From contig CAJAHH010000154.1 in the NCBI GenBank assembly GCA_903939515.1, forward strand, positions 1-46,839: a DNA stretch of 46,839 bases, read 5' to 3'. Positions 8,134-17,700 of this stretch are shown here, piece by piece (within the stretch, counting starts at the first letter, position 1; the number at the start of each line of letters is the position of its first letter). The notes beneath the pieces are model-generated. The model was not told the origin of the DNA and did no database searches. It saw only the letters and a program-made list of their open reading frames with translations. The DNA comes from an uncultured Verrucomicrobiota bacterium. GTDB taxonomy: Bacteria > Verrucomicrobiota > Verrucomicrobiia > Limisphaerales > UBA9464. A program made the translations under genes and the position numbers.

Positions 8134-8640
8134 ATGCCCCGCTCTAAAACTGCCTCTCTCCTCGTTGCATGCCTCGTCATGACCACCACCGCGACGGCGC
8201 AATCCAAAACCGAGAGAACCACCCTGACTGACGGCAAAGGACGCAGCGCGGGTTCTGCGACCACGCAAATCACCGGCACCTCTGAGCGGACCACGATCCG
8301 TGATGCCTCAGGCCGAACCGTCGGAACAGCGACAACACGTCCTTCGGGCTCGGGAGCCGAGCGAACCACCTTCACCGATGGCCAAGGGCGCAGCACAGGC
8401 TCAGCGACAACCCACACCAGCGGCACGTCGGAGCGGACGACCTTCCGTGACGCGACGGGTCGCACCACTGGGACCGCGACAACCCGCCCTACGGGTTCGG
8501 GGAGCGAACGGACTACGCTCACCGACGGCAAGGGGCGCAGCGCAGGTTCAGCAACTACTCAGACCAGCGGAGGCACGGAGCGCACGACCACTCGAGACGC
8601 GTCAGGTCGAACCACGGGGACCGCCACTAAACGGCCTTGA
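8134..8640 (+). CDS. Secreted tandem-repeat protein
   Basis: A 168-residue protein with a signal peptide (SLLVACLVMTTTATAQ, cleavage near residue 22) and then nothing but repeats. Six units of 24-25 residues follow the pattern ERTTxxDxxGRxxGxATT. Two unit types alternate (TDGKGRSAGSATT and RDASGRTxGTATT), so the true period is 49 residues, or 147 bp (8212-8358, 8359-8505, 8506-8637). The repeats are rich in Thr, Gly, Ser and Arg and probably form short beta-hairpins. The near-identical DNA of the units suggests recent amplification and possible copy-number variation. A terminator-like hairpin follows at 8654. Function unknown; an envelope or extracellular role is implied only by the signal peptide. 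Confidence 0.78.
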   Translation: MPRSKTASLLVACLVMTTTATAQSKTERTTLTDGKGRSAGSATTQITGTSERTTIRDASGRTVGTATTRPSGSGAERTTFTDGQGRSTGSATTHTSGTSERTTFRDATGRTTGTATTRPTGSGSERTTLTDGKGRSAGSATTQTSGGTERTTTRDASGRTTGTATKRP

Positions 8641-8653
8641 TAGGCCGGTGGCT

Positions 8654-8698
8654 GATAGGGTTGGACACCCAACCGGAGCGCCTATCGCATGATTTTTT
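8654..8698 (+). terminator. Rho-independent terminator candidate
   Basis: An outer stem GATAGG (8654-8659)/CCTATC (8681-8686) encloses an inner stem GTTGG/CCAAC with an ACAC loop. Six T residues follow at 8693-8698. It lies 13 bases after the stop of the repeat-protein gene. Confidence 0.55.
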
Positions 8699-8776
8699 GG
8701 CCGGGTGAAACCATCCTAGGTAGGCTTGTCGAACATCCTTGCACGTAACGGGGTAGACGCCCAAGGGTGATGCCTG

Positions 8777-10315
8777 ATGAATCTTCGTTTTCTGCCGCTT
8801 ATCTGGGTGGCGACCGCCTTGATTGCCATACCAACTTGGGGCCAGACCATCATCCCCAACCCACGGCCAGGTGCGGTGCTGTGGACCAAGACCGTGACAA
8901 ACATGCAGAGCGGAGCCGCTCTCTACCTGAGTTCGGATGAGCGATCGGTGGTCACGGCTACGGCTACGTTTAGCGGTCCGACGCCTCTGAGCATCGACCT
9001 CTTAAGTCAGACCTTCGGAACCTTGGGCGATTCGGAGAGACTCGCAGGGAAGCTGGTAACTCTTTCGGATGGTGGGGTGGTTCAACAGCCCTTTCGGGTA
9101 GACGATGGCATGGAGATGTTGCGCCGCGGAACCGGTGGCTGGACTTTTAGGGCGAATGGAAGATCCATTCCGACTCCCAGCCGCGTCCTCGCCACAAAAC
9201 GAAACACACTTCTCGCTCATGCTGACACTGGTAGCACCACCGGGAGCGGAACTGAATACCTGCTCGAGATTGACGGGACTACTGGAGCGAGCAGGTCCAA
9301 CAAGGTTGGCAACTTCCCACCATTCAAGCTGTGGGATCCAGCCGGCTTTGTTGCCAGTGGTGCTGCGATCGTTTTCTCCGCACCTCGGGTGATCAACGAT
9401 ACCTATCGCCGAAACGCCCTCTACCTCGCGAATACCGAGGCATTGAGCGTTGGTCCGATAATTTCTTGGGACCCATCCTGGGAACAATTCATCATCCTGC
9501 CAAATTCCGGGAAAACTACCGTTGTGACGACCGCTGACGGTTTGATCGTCATTTCGGCTGTCAGGGCCGATGCGCCCGAAACATCCGTTGGTCTGATCGT
9601 GATCGATCCCGACCGGGTGAGGCCCCAGCGGATCATTGAACTACCGTTCGGACCGATGCGGGTCACCGGTATGGCTGTGGGACGTGATGGGATCGTCTAC
9701 TGCTCGTTGAGCGACCGGGCCCAGCGCGGTGGCGTCGCCCGGGTAAACTTGACGACCGGGGAAGCTGCCCTAATCGGCAACGTTGTAGACCCTGTTGAGG
9801 CGCCACCGATTATTACCAAGGCGGGAGTTCTTTTGGTGGCCAGTAAACGGTATGGTGGCAATGGAACAATCCATGCCATCGCCACAGGCTCCTTGGGCGG
9901 CCTTGCACTGAGCCCTTGGCCTCGGAGCACCGGTGACAACTTCGACTCGTACCGAGAGCAATCCTTGGAGGATACCGATGGGGATGGTCTGACCGATTCC
10001 GAGGAACGTCTGAACTACGGCACCGATCCTCTCAAAGTAGACACTGATGGCGATGGATATTCGGACCTGGTGGAGGTTCAGAACGGCAGCAATCCAAAGT
10101 CGGCCTCCGATCTTCCGGAGATCATGGAGGTTAGGCCGGCCGTGCAGATTTACTTCGGCACTTCACTAGGTCGTCGCTACCAGCTCCAGTATTCCACCGA
10201 CCTGATCCAGTGGACTGACTTCGGTGCCGCTTTCACCGGAACCGGAGCCAAGCAATCGCAGTTGGTCGAGGCCGACCAGGCCAACCGGTTCTGGAAGTTG
10301 CGGAGGTTGGAGTGA
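8777..10315 (+). CDS. Secreted beta-propeller-like protein with calcium-binding TSP3-type repeats
   Basis: A 512-residue protein with a signal peptide (about 1-22, ending IPTWGQ). Residues about 30-390 are beta-rich, with propeller-like blade phrases (GTEYLLEIDGTTG, GLIVIDPDRVRPQR, VARVNLTTGEA). At 399-440, two DTDGDGLTDSEE/DTDGDGYSDLVE repeats match thrombospondin type 3 or dockerin-like calcium loops. The last about 55 residues (YQLQYSTDLIQW ... RFWKLRRLE) form a C-terminal module common on secreted verrucomicrobial proteins. The island's giant protein at 14777 ends in a related module. It is likely extracellular; ligand and role are unknown. Confidence 0.75.
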   Translation: MNLRFLPLIWVATALIAIPTWGQTIIPNPRPGAVLWTKTVTNMQSGAALYLSSDERSVVTATATFSGPTPLSIDLLSQTFGTLGDSERLAGKLVTLSDGGVVQQPFRVDDGMEMLRRGTGGWTFRANGRSIPTPSRVLATKRNTLLAHADTGSTTGSGTEYLLEIDGTTGASRSNKVGNFPPFKLWDPAGFVASGAAIVFSAPRVINDTYRRNALYLANTEALSVGPIISWDPSWEQFIILPNSGKTTVVTTADGLIVISAVRADAPETSVGLIVIDPDRVRPQRIIELPFGPMRVTGMAVGRDGIVYCSLSDRAQRGGVARVNLTTGEAALIGNVVDPVEAPPIITKAGVLLVASKRYGGNGTIHAIATGSLGGLALSPWPRSTGDNFDSYREQSLEDTDGDGLTDSEERLNYGTDPLKVDTDGDGYSDLVEVQNGSNPKSASDLPEIMEVRPAVQIYFGTSLGRRYQLQYSTDLIQWTDFGAAFTGTGAKQSQLVEADQANRFWKLRRLE

Positions 10316-10365
10316 TTGGCCGCTGAAAGGAGGGCAATTCGCAGCTACCATATAGACTTCAAACT

Positions 10366-13300
10366 ATGAACGAGCACGAAGCACGCGAACTCATTGAGTT
10401 GATCGCAGCGGAGAGACGGCGCGAAGACAGCCCCAATCTGCGGAACGCGCTTCGTTTGTTGGCAGACGAACTCAATTCCAAGGACTCCCATTTTATCCTG
10501 GAGCTGATCCAAAATGCCGAAGACAACCGGTACCGAGTTCCCAACCCAGAGCTACACATCGCGATTGTGGCTGACAACCCATGCGGAACGCCCGATGTCG
10601 AGTCCACTTTAATAACGCACAATAACGAGCAGGGATTCCTTCCCGAAAACGTCCGAAGCCTTGCCGCCGTCGGCGACAGCACCAAAAAAAAGAGCGAGGC
10701 GTCAGGCTACATTGGAGAAAAGGGCATCGGCTTTAAATCCGTGTTCCGGGTCACCGATGAGCCTCACATTTTTTCGGGTCCCTTTCGCTTCAAGTTCAAG
10801 AAGCCCACTCTCGAAGAGCCCACCGGCTACATCCATCCGCACTGGATCTCGACCCTACCCAATGGCCTGAGACCAGGCTTCACCAGCATTTTCCTACCCC
10901 TTCTGCCAGGTAAGGCTGAAGCAGTTGCCGCACAATTGGAATTGGTTGCACCGGAGACGCTCCTTTTTCTCAAGCGCATCCGCACGTTGCATCTTGGTCC
11001 AAATCGAAAGATTTCAATCGAAGGAACCATGCCGCGGTTTCGCCTGACTGGCCCTAATGGCACTGGCGATTACTTCGTTCACTCAGACACCTATCCTGTG
11101 CCGGAATCCGCGCGTGATGAGCGCCGATCAGGAGTCACACTCCGAGAGATCTTTATCGCCTTCCCCGTCGAGAACCAACCGCAGACCTCTGCAACGATTT
11201 TTGCGTTTCTCCCGACCGAGATCCGATCCGGCTTACCATTTCTTATCAATGCTGACTTTGTCGTTAGTTCGAACCGCGAAAGTATTCTCGAAGACCGACC
11301 TTGGAATCGTTGGATGCGAGATCAGATCGGTGTGGCGATAGCCCAGGCCTTCCTCGCGCTTCTCGAGATCCCCGATCTCCGAGCCTCGGCCTGGCGACAA
11401 CTACCAGACTTCGATAAGCCAAACCAAAGACATCCATTCTTTGAACCGAGCGTTATAGCTGCGCTTCGACTCCTGGCACACTCTCCGTGCATCCCAACCG
11501 ATCAAGGAACCCTCGCCCCGCCAAACGCAGTCCACGCGCCTTCGGCTTCGATGCGAGAAGTCCTCGCCAATTCAACGGACCGGCTGGTAGGCACCCATCT
11601 TCTACACCCAACTTGGGCAAGGGCGCCCCGTTCCATCCTGAGGCGGTTGGGGGTCATGGATCTTCCTTTCTCTCGACTACTCGAAATCCTCGATGAACCG
11701 GCGTGGTTGGAGCAGCGGGACATTGCATGGTGGATAAGATTCCTAACCACCTGCAAAGACCACGACCAAACGCGGGCGTCCCTCGGTGAATTCGCCGTCC
11801 TAAGATGCCAAGATGGTCACTGCCGAAATGCGCAGGAGACGGTGTACGTGCGTCAATCCGGCGATTCTGCCTCAGTGAAACTTCAGCCCAACTGGCCACC
11901 CACTTTCACCTTGGACCCGAATCTATTGGCTGGCATCAACGCCCGCCCCGAGCTAGCCGGGTGGTTCAAGCGGACCTTCGCTCTCCCCGGGTTCAACATC
12001 GGCCAATACATCGCTCACAGTCTGATTCCTTGGATTTCAATGCAGATTAGTGAAGGCAATTTACAGTCAGCTATCTCTGCAACTGTCTTCATTGCGCAGG
12101 AATATTCCAGAGACAGATCCTTGTCGCGAATTATTCAATCACTGGTCCCTTGGATCTGCTCGAAAACAAGCGCGGCGAGGACGGAACAATCTCAAATGGT
12201 CACCCCAGAGGGCTTCGAACATGGGCTCCCGTGGTATCGCGTGCTTCAGTCCTCTGCTGATAGGGCCCATTTGATAATATTAGATCAATCGTATCTCACT
12301 CATGCAACTTTAGCAGAGCAGAGGGAGCTATTACAGCTCATGCAAATGTGCGAAATCACAGATTGCCCCAAACCAAAATTCAGCAGCGACGGTGCATACT
12401 ATCCACCTGAGTGGCTCGAACAGTTAACCGAGAGCAGTGAAGACCAAAAACAGTTAACTAAGTTCACAACTCTCGAAGATTGGTTAGCACGACTCTATCA
12501 GACCGACTCCGATATCTTCACCGCTACACCATGGGGCGCATCTAATAGACTTCTAGACACTCTTCATTCACGTCCATGGTTGCCTAGCACCCACGGCCGC
12601 AGCGCACCATCTCGAGCTTTTTTCGATATCCCTGACCTTCAGGGCTTCCTAGGAGCTGAGGTCCCCTACTCCCGATCCAGCCTCCCGGAGGGTTTGCTGG
12701 CCCTACTAGGAGTGCAGCGCAGCCTACCTTCAGGAACGCTCATTCAAATCCTCCAAGACTTTCGCACTAATCCAATCCCACCTCAGCGCCTGATTCTTAA
12801 CATCTACAAACGACTCGATTCGCAAAACTTTGAATCGCATCGTTTCCACGAAGAATCATTGATCTGGTTGGCTTGCCCGACCCCGAAATGGATGCGTGTC
12901 AGCGAGGTCACATGGAAGGACTACGGGGCGGACATGGACGGCTACACATGGTCCGTTGAACGCACCTACGGCGATCATGAATTGCATGGCTTCTTCGTAA
13001 ACAAGATCGGGGTCACTGAAAAGCCCCCGTCCCAACAGCTCCTTACGATCTGGGCTACCCTTTGCCAGCAAGACCCAGAGTCCAAGTCCGAGACACAGAA
13101 GCGTATGACGCATCTCCTGCGCGATTTGGATGATCTGGATTTTATCAAAGAACCGTGGTGGCCGGAACGTAGGGCCACATTGGGCGTCTGGACCGAATCC
13201 GGGGATTTTGCACAGCCAACCGATGTCTACGTGCCGGACTCCGGACACGCGGAGGAATTGTTTCGGGACATGGTCCCTATCGCTTGGGTGCCAAAGAGTG

Positions 13301-14703
13301 GATCTAAAGCAATTATTAGGCTTTTGCTTGAAATTGGATGCGAATCGCTGGCGCGATCACTCCGCAGCTATCTCCATCGGCGCCCGGACGCTATCGATTT
13401 TGCCGTTAGTCCGCAGTTACTGACGTCCGCAACCAAGGAACTGATCCTACTGGCAACCCTGGAAAAGCCCGTGGGCCCACGGGAAGAACCGCTCTTAACG
13501 GCGCTACTAAAGACTGGTGAGTGCAATCATGTCGACCTTCAGATCCGCTACGAACTAGCGGCGTCACCTTGGTGGAAAGACAGCAACTCTTCAGCACATT
13601 GGGACGCAGAGTCTGCGTGCCTGCTTCTCGACCCGCGCTCAGACCTCGAAGAGCAACGATCCGATACAGCGAAGTCCATCGCCCGAGCGCTATACCCGGG
13701 AGATACGGCGCAGCACGACCTCATCAACGCCTTGCTCAGCAAGACGGTGAAGCACGCGACAAAGATCGCCGGGGATAAAAAATGGGCCGGTTCAACCTCT
13801 CATTTTGCGCGACTTTCCGAGCTGGGAATGGGCTCATTTTTAGGTGGACCTGAAACCACCGAGACAGAAAGCGCGAGTGAAATCCGGCCTCAACGCCACG
13901 AATTCTTAGATTCGGCCCTGCAGAGCCAAGCAACAACTACCAAGGAGAACTCGTCCAGCCAAGCGGGCGCTTCATCGCTACCCTCAGCAGCAATCATCAG
14001 CGCGTCAACACGCGGAGTAACAGAACTACAACCAAGTATTAGTGTCGCGGGAGAGCCCTGTGAAAGGGGCAGCCAAGGCAAATCCAGCAGTGAGCGATTC
14101 TACTCGGATAACACGCAAACTCCTGGAACAGAATCTGAGCCAAACGAGGAACTGAAAGAGGTTAAGTATCCACACATGGAAAAAGCTGCCATGAGTCAGC
14201 CGACACACAGCGGACAGAGGCAGGATTCGTCACGGAAAAATCAACACCGAAGTAAGGATCAGGACACAGAAAACAACATCGATAGCCAGCAACGTCCGCG
14301 TAGTCACAAATCTCAGAATCAGGAAATCGGGCAGGCCGCGATGGACCATGTCCGAAAATGGCTTACGGAGAATATCCCTGGCTGCGAAATTTTTGACGTC
14401 AGCCGAAAACTTACCTACGGACACGATTACCTAGTCAAATGGCGCGCTAGGGGTTTACGGATCGAAGTCAAGGGCCACTCCGGAGATGAAAATTCAATTG
14501 TCCTAACCCCGAATGAGCTCGTTGAGTCACGCCGAACCAATTCTCAGTATCCATGGCAACTGTGGAACGTGACTAACCTTGCTTCCAGAAAGCAGGTAAC
14601 AATCACTCGCTACTCGAACGTTCCCGACGGGGCCATCATTAAGGAAACAGGCGTGAGAGTAGACCTTTCCCGATGCGTACCGGCTCAAAGACATCAAAAG
14701 TAG
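10366..14703 (+). CDS. Sacsin-like GHKL ATPase fused to a DUF3883 (NO VEIN C-terminal) nuclease-like domain; candidate defence protein
   Basis: A 1445-residue protein. The N terminus carries a GHKL/Hsp90-type ATPase of the sacsin kind: the N box ELIQNAEDN (46-54), and the G1 region GEKGIGFKSVFRVTD (117-131) that closes over ATP. A long unassigned helical middle (about 330-1150) is followed by a low-complexity Ser/Gln/Glu-rich linker (about 1165-1325). The last 115 residues (from VRKWLTENIPG) match DUF3883, with Asp1354 and E1367-V-K1369-G giving a D...ExK pattern like PD-(D/E)xK nucleases. Family members of this shape recur in defence islands. Here the gene sits alone as island cargo, 50 bases after the propeller gene. 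I infer ATP-dependent sensing plus nucleic-acid cleavage; neither substrate nor trigger can be read. The size and domain order look complete. Confidence 0.82.
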   Translation: MNEHEARELIELIAAERRREDSPNLRNALRLLADELNSKDSHFILELIQNAEDNRYRVPNPELHIAIVADNPCGTPDVESTLITHNNEQGFLPENVRSLAAVGDSTKKKSEASGYIGEKGIGFKSVFRVTDEPHIFSGPFRFKFKKPTLEEPTGYIHPHWISTLPNGLRPGFTSIFLPLLPGKAEAVAAQLELVAPETLLFLKRIRTLHLGPNRKISIEGTMPRFRLTGPNGTGDYFVHSDTYPVPESARDERRSGVTLREIFIAFPVENQPQTSATIFAFLPTEIRSGLPFLINADFVVSSNRESILEDRPWNRWMRDQIGVAIAQAFLALLEIPDLRASAWRQLPDFDKPNQRHPFFEPSVIAALRLLAHSPCIPTDQGTLAPPNAVHAPSASMREVLANSTDRLVGTHLLHPTWARAPRSILRRLGVMDLPFSRLLEILDEPAWLEQRDIAWWIRFLTTCKDHDQTRASLGEFAVLRCQDGHCRNAQETVYVRQSGDSASVKLQPNWPPTFTLDPNLLAGINARPELAGWFKRTFALPGFNIGQYIAHSLIPWISMQISEGNLQSAISATVFIAQEYSRDRSLSRIIQSLVPWICSKTSAARTEQSQMVTPEGFEHGLPWYRVLQSSADRAHLIILDQSYLTHATLAEQRELLQLMQMCEITDCPKPKFSSDGAYYPPEWLEQLTESSEDQKQLTKFTTLEDWLARLYQTDSDIFTATPWGASNRLLDTLHSRPWLPSTHGRSAPSRAFFDIPDLQGFLGAEVPYSRSSLPEGLLALLGVQRSLPSGTLIQILQDFRTNPIPPQRLILNIYKRLDSQNFESHRFHEESLIWLACPTPKWMRVSEVTWKDYGADMDGYTWSVERTYGDHELHGFFVNKIGVTEKPPSQQLLTIWATLCQQDPESKSETQKRMTHLLRDLDDLDFIKEPWWPERRATLGVWTESGDFAQPTDVYVPDSGHAEELFRDMVPIAWVPKSGSKAIIRLLLEIGCESLARSLRSYLHRRPDAIDFAVSPQLLTSATKELILLATLEKPVGPREEPLLTALLKTGECNHVDLQIRYELAASPWWKDSNSSAHWDAESACLLLDPRSDLEEQRSDTAKSIARALYPGDTAQHDLINALLSKTVKHATKIAGDKKWAGSTSHFARLSELGMGSFLGGPETTETESASEIRPQRHEFLDSALQSQATTTKENSSSQAGASSLPSAAIISASTRGVTELQPSISVAGEPCERGSQGKSSSERFYSDNTQTPGTESEPNEELKEVKYPHMEKAAMSQPTHSGQRQDSSRKNQHRSKDQDTENNIDSQQRPRSHKSQNQEIGQAAMDHVRKWLTENIPGCEIFDVSRKLTYGHDYLVKWRARGLRIEVKGHSGDENSIVLTPNELVESRRTNSQYPWQLWNVTNLASRKQVTITRYSNVPDGAIIKETGVRVDLSRCVPAQRHQK

Positions 14704-14776
14704 GTCATCGCCGGCACAATCGTTGGGTATCGAGAGCAATTTCTATTTGATAATCTGCACAGCCTAAGTGGTAGCT

Positions 14777-17700
14777 CTACCTCACCCTCACCCGCCAGAA
14801 CTTGGCTTGTACATTGGGATCGGTTTGCAGGGTGATTTTCAACGGGTTGCCTGAGCCTTGGCCGGTGATGCGCTGAGTCTCGGTCCAAGCATTGAGGTCG
14901 GAAGTCGTCTCCAGAGCGAGGTTGACCCCTACTGGGGCTCGAATCTCCAAACTAAAGGTCCCATCGGGTTTGGGACGCTCGATCACCACCTGAGGCTGAG
15001 TTCCCACAGGTAGCACCTTGAACGTTTGATCCGCCGAGGCCGACAGCCACAGCGGACTGCCCGGATTGATAGCCCGCACTGTGACCGCGCCCTCCCCCAG
15101 CAAGGTCAACTGCTGATCATTGACTGCGGCCTGACCATTAATTACCGAGAAGGTTACTGGCAAACCGGAACTGGCATGAGCCGCCAGCTTCACAGATCCC
15201 GCCCCCAAGGTTTGATCTCCGACCGGTTCAAAGGTCACCACTTGAACCCCACGACCGACGGTGAATCGATTGGTAATCGCCGTGGCGGCTAGCCAGTTTC
15301 CGTCGCCGTTTTGCGCCGCCGCGATGACCAGTGCTCCGACTCCGGTCAGATTCAATTGTCCAGAAACCACGGCACCCGGTCCCGAGATTATGCGATAATT
15401 CACCGGTAACCCGCTGCTGGCTTTGGCCTCCAAGGCAAGCAGGTTGGTTCGGTAGGCCAGAGTGGTTTCAGCCGACCATGTAAGAACCTGCGAGGCCTTC
15501 GCCACGGTCACCGTCTGAGACACAGCCACAGATTGGTAGAGTTCACTACCGGCTTGAGACGCTTCGATTACCACCTCCCCTGCTCCGGTCAGCGACAACT
15601 GGTTGCCTACCACCGATCCTGGACCACTGCGCACCCGGTAGGTCACTGGCATTCCGTATTCGCTGACGGCCAGCAATGCCAAGGGACCTTCTCCAAAGGT
15701 CCTTGGTCCGATGGGTTCAAACACCAGCATGTATGGGATCTTGCTGATCACCCACGTGACCTCTTGGGAGCCAGGCTCATAATTAGAATTCCCTGAATGG
15801 CTGGCTCGAATCACCACGGTCCCAACGCCGGTCAACGTCAACCGATCCTTGGCCAAAACCGCGGGACCAGAAATGACCGCGTAGCTGAGTTCAAGCCCCG
15901 AGCTGACCGTTGCCGTCAGTAGAATCGGCTCGGGACTGAACGTTCGATCCGGGCTCCCACTCCAAACGATCGATTGGAAAGCCTTGGCCACCGGCACCGT
16001 CCAATCGGCCGAGGCAGCCTCGAAATCCGCGTTTCCAGACTGACGCGCCCGAATCACCACCGCGCCCGCGGCAGTCACCTGCAACCGATCACCGGAGATG
16101 AAACCTGAGCCTGACAAAACGGTGTACTCCATGGGCAACCCGCTGGTTGCGGTCGCCTTCAATGCTACAGGCGCGGAGCTATAAACCACCGGATCCAATG
16201 GCTGCCACACAACCGTCTGGCCCGACCGGGCAACAATCCGCTCGAATTCAGCCTGGGCCGGGGACCAGTTCTCATCACCCGCTTGGATCAATCGGAGACG
16301 AACCACACCGCCCCCGGTCGCAATCAATTTTCCAGCCACCAAGGTCGCCGGTCCACTGACGACCGAAATGCTCACCGGCAAGCTGCTGTCGGATCTGGCG
16401 GTCACTCCAACACCTGGCCCCTGGTGAATCAGCCCGAACCCGCCCTCAAGCACGAGGCTCTGATCCTTTTGGACGGATACCCTCACCGGAATGCCTACCA
16501 CGCTATCCGAAAAATCAGGGCTGAAGGCGATCGGCCAAACCGTGGCCGTAGCAGGGAGCACGAATGGATCCTGATAAAACTTGGAAGGCAGATCGTAGGT
16601 TGGTGACTGCCCGTTCAGCGAGTAGTAGACCAGCCAATCGGGCCTGCCGCACCGGAAGCTGATCCTAGCATTTAACGATGCATTCACTGCTTCCATCACT
16701 TCGAAACCGTTCACCGACATCACCAACTCGAAGACCTCGATGCGAACTGAATTGGTCACACTCACAGTCCCGTCGGAGACAGCTACGGAGATCAGATTCG
16801 TGGAGGGGGACTGATTCCGAGCCGGCGTCCATACCATTCGTCCGTCTTCCGCCAGCACCAAATTGGTCGGACCGCCAACGATCCGGTAGGTTAACCGATT
16901 GGCCGGGAGATCGGCATCGGTCACGTCCATCTTCAAACTCACAACTTGTCCGAAAACTATCCGTTGATCAGCCCAAGCGGCTACCTGAGGCGGCTGATTA
17001 AGTTCTGTCACGGTCACCGTGAATGAGCGCTCAGCCGTTGCGCCAATTGAATCGGCGACACTGACAGTCACCGGATAGGTTCCGGGACCTTGACCCTCTG
17101 AGGGAGTCCAGCGGAGTTCACCGGTGCTGGCATCCAAGGTCATTCCCGGCGGGTTCACCTTCAGCACATAGGACAACGCTTGAGCGGGCAGATCGGAATC
17201 AATTGCCCGTACAGTGATCGACCAGGCCGCCCCTTCCGGCACCGTCACATCAGCCAGAGCTTCAAGCGTTGGAGGATTGTTCACCTCGGTCACCGTCAGT
17301 TGCACCGTCGTCTGAGAAGCCAACGGCGGTTGCCCGTCATCGGCCACCTCGATGACAAAGTCCACAGTGCTCCCGCCATCCGATTCAGAAGGAGTCCAAG
17401 TCAAGAAGCCGCTCTTGGAATCCACCGAGGCAGCGCTGGGGCCACTGACCAACCGGAAGGTGAGGCCATTGGCCGGCAAGTCAGGATCGGGAGCGGTGAG
17501 CACCTGAGACCATGCCGTGCCTTCCGCGACCGATGCGGCGGCAACCGGGTTGATCACCGGTGGGCGGTTCACTTCAGTGACTGTCACGTCGAATTGCCCC
17601 GTCGTGCTGAGGAAACCATCCGAGACCTCCACTATCACAGGGTAGGTGCTACCTCCCTGAGTTTCGGTCGGAGCCCAAGATACGAATCCCTCAAGGCCTA

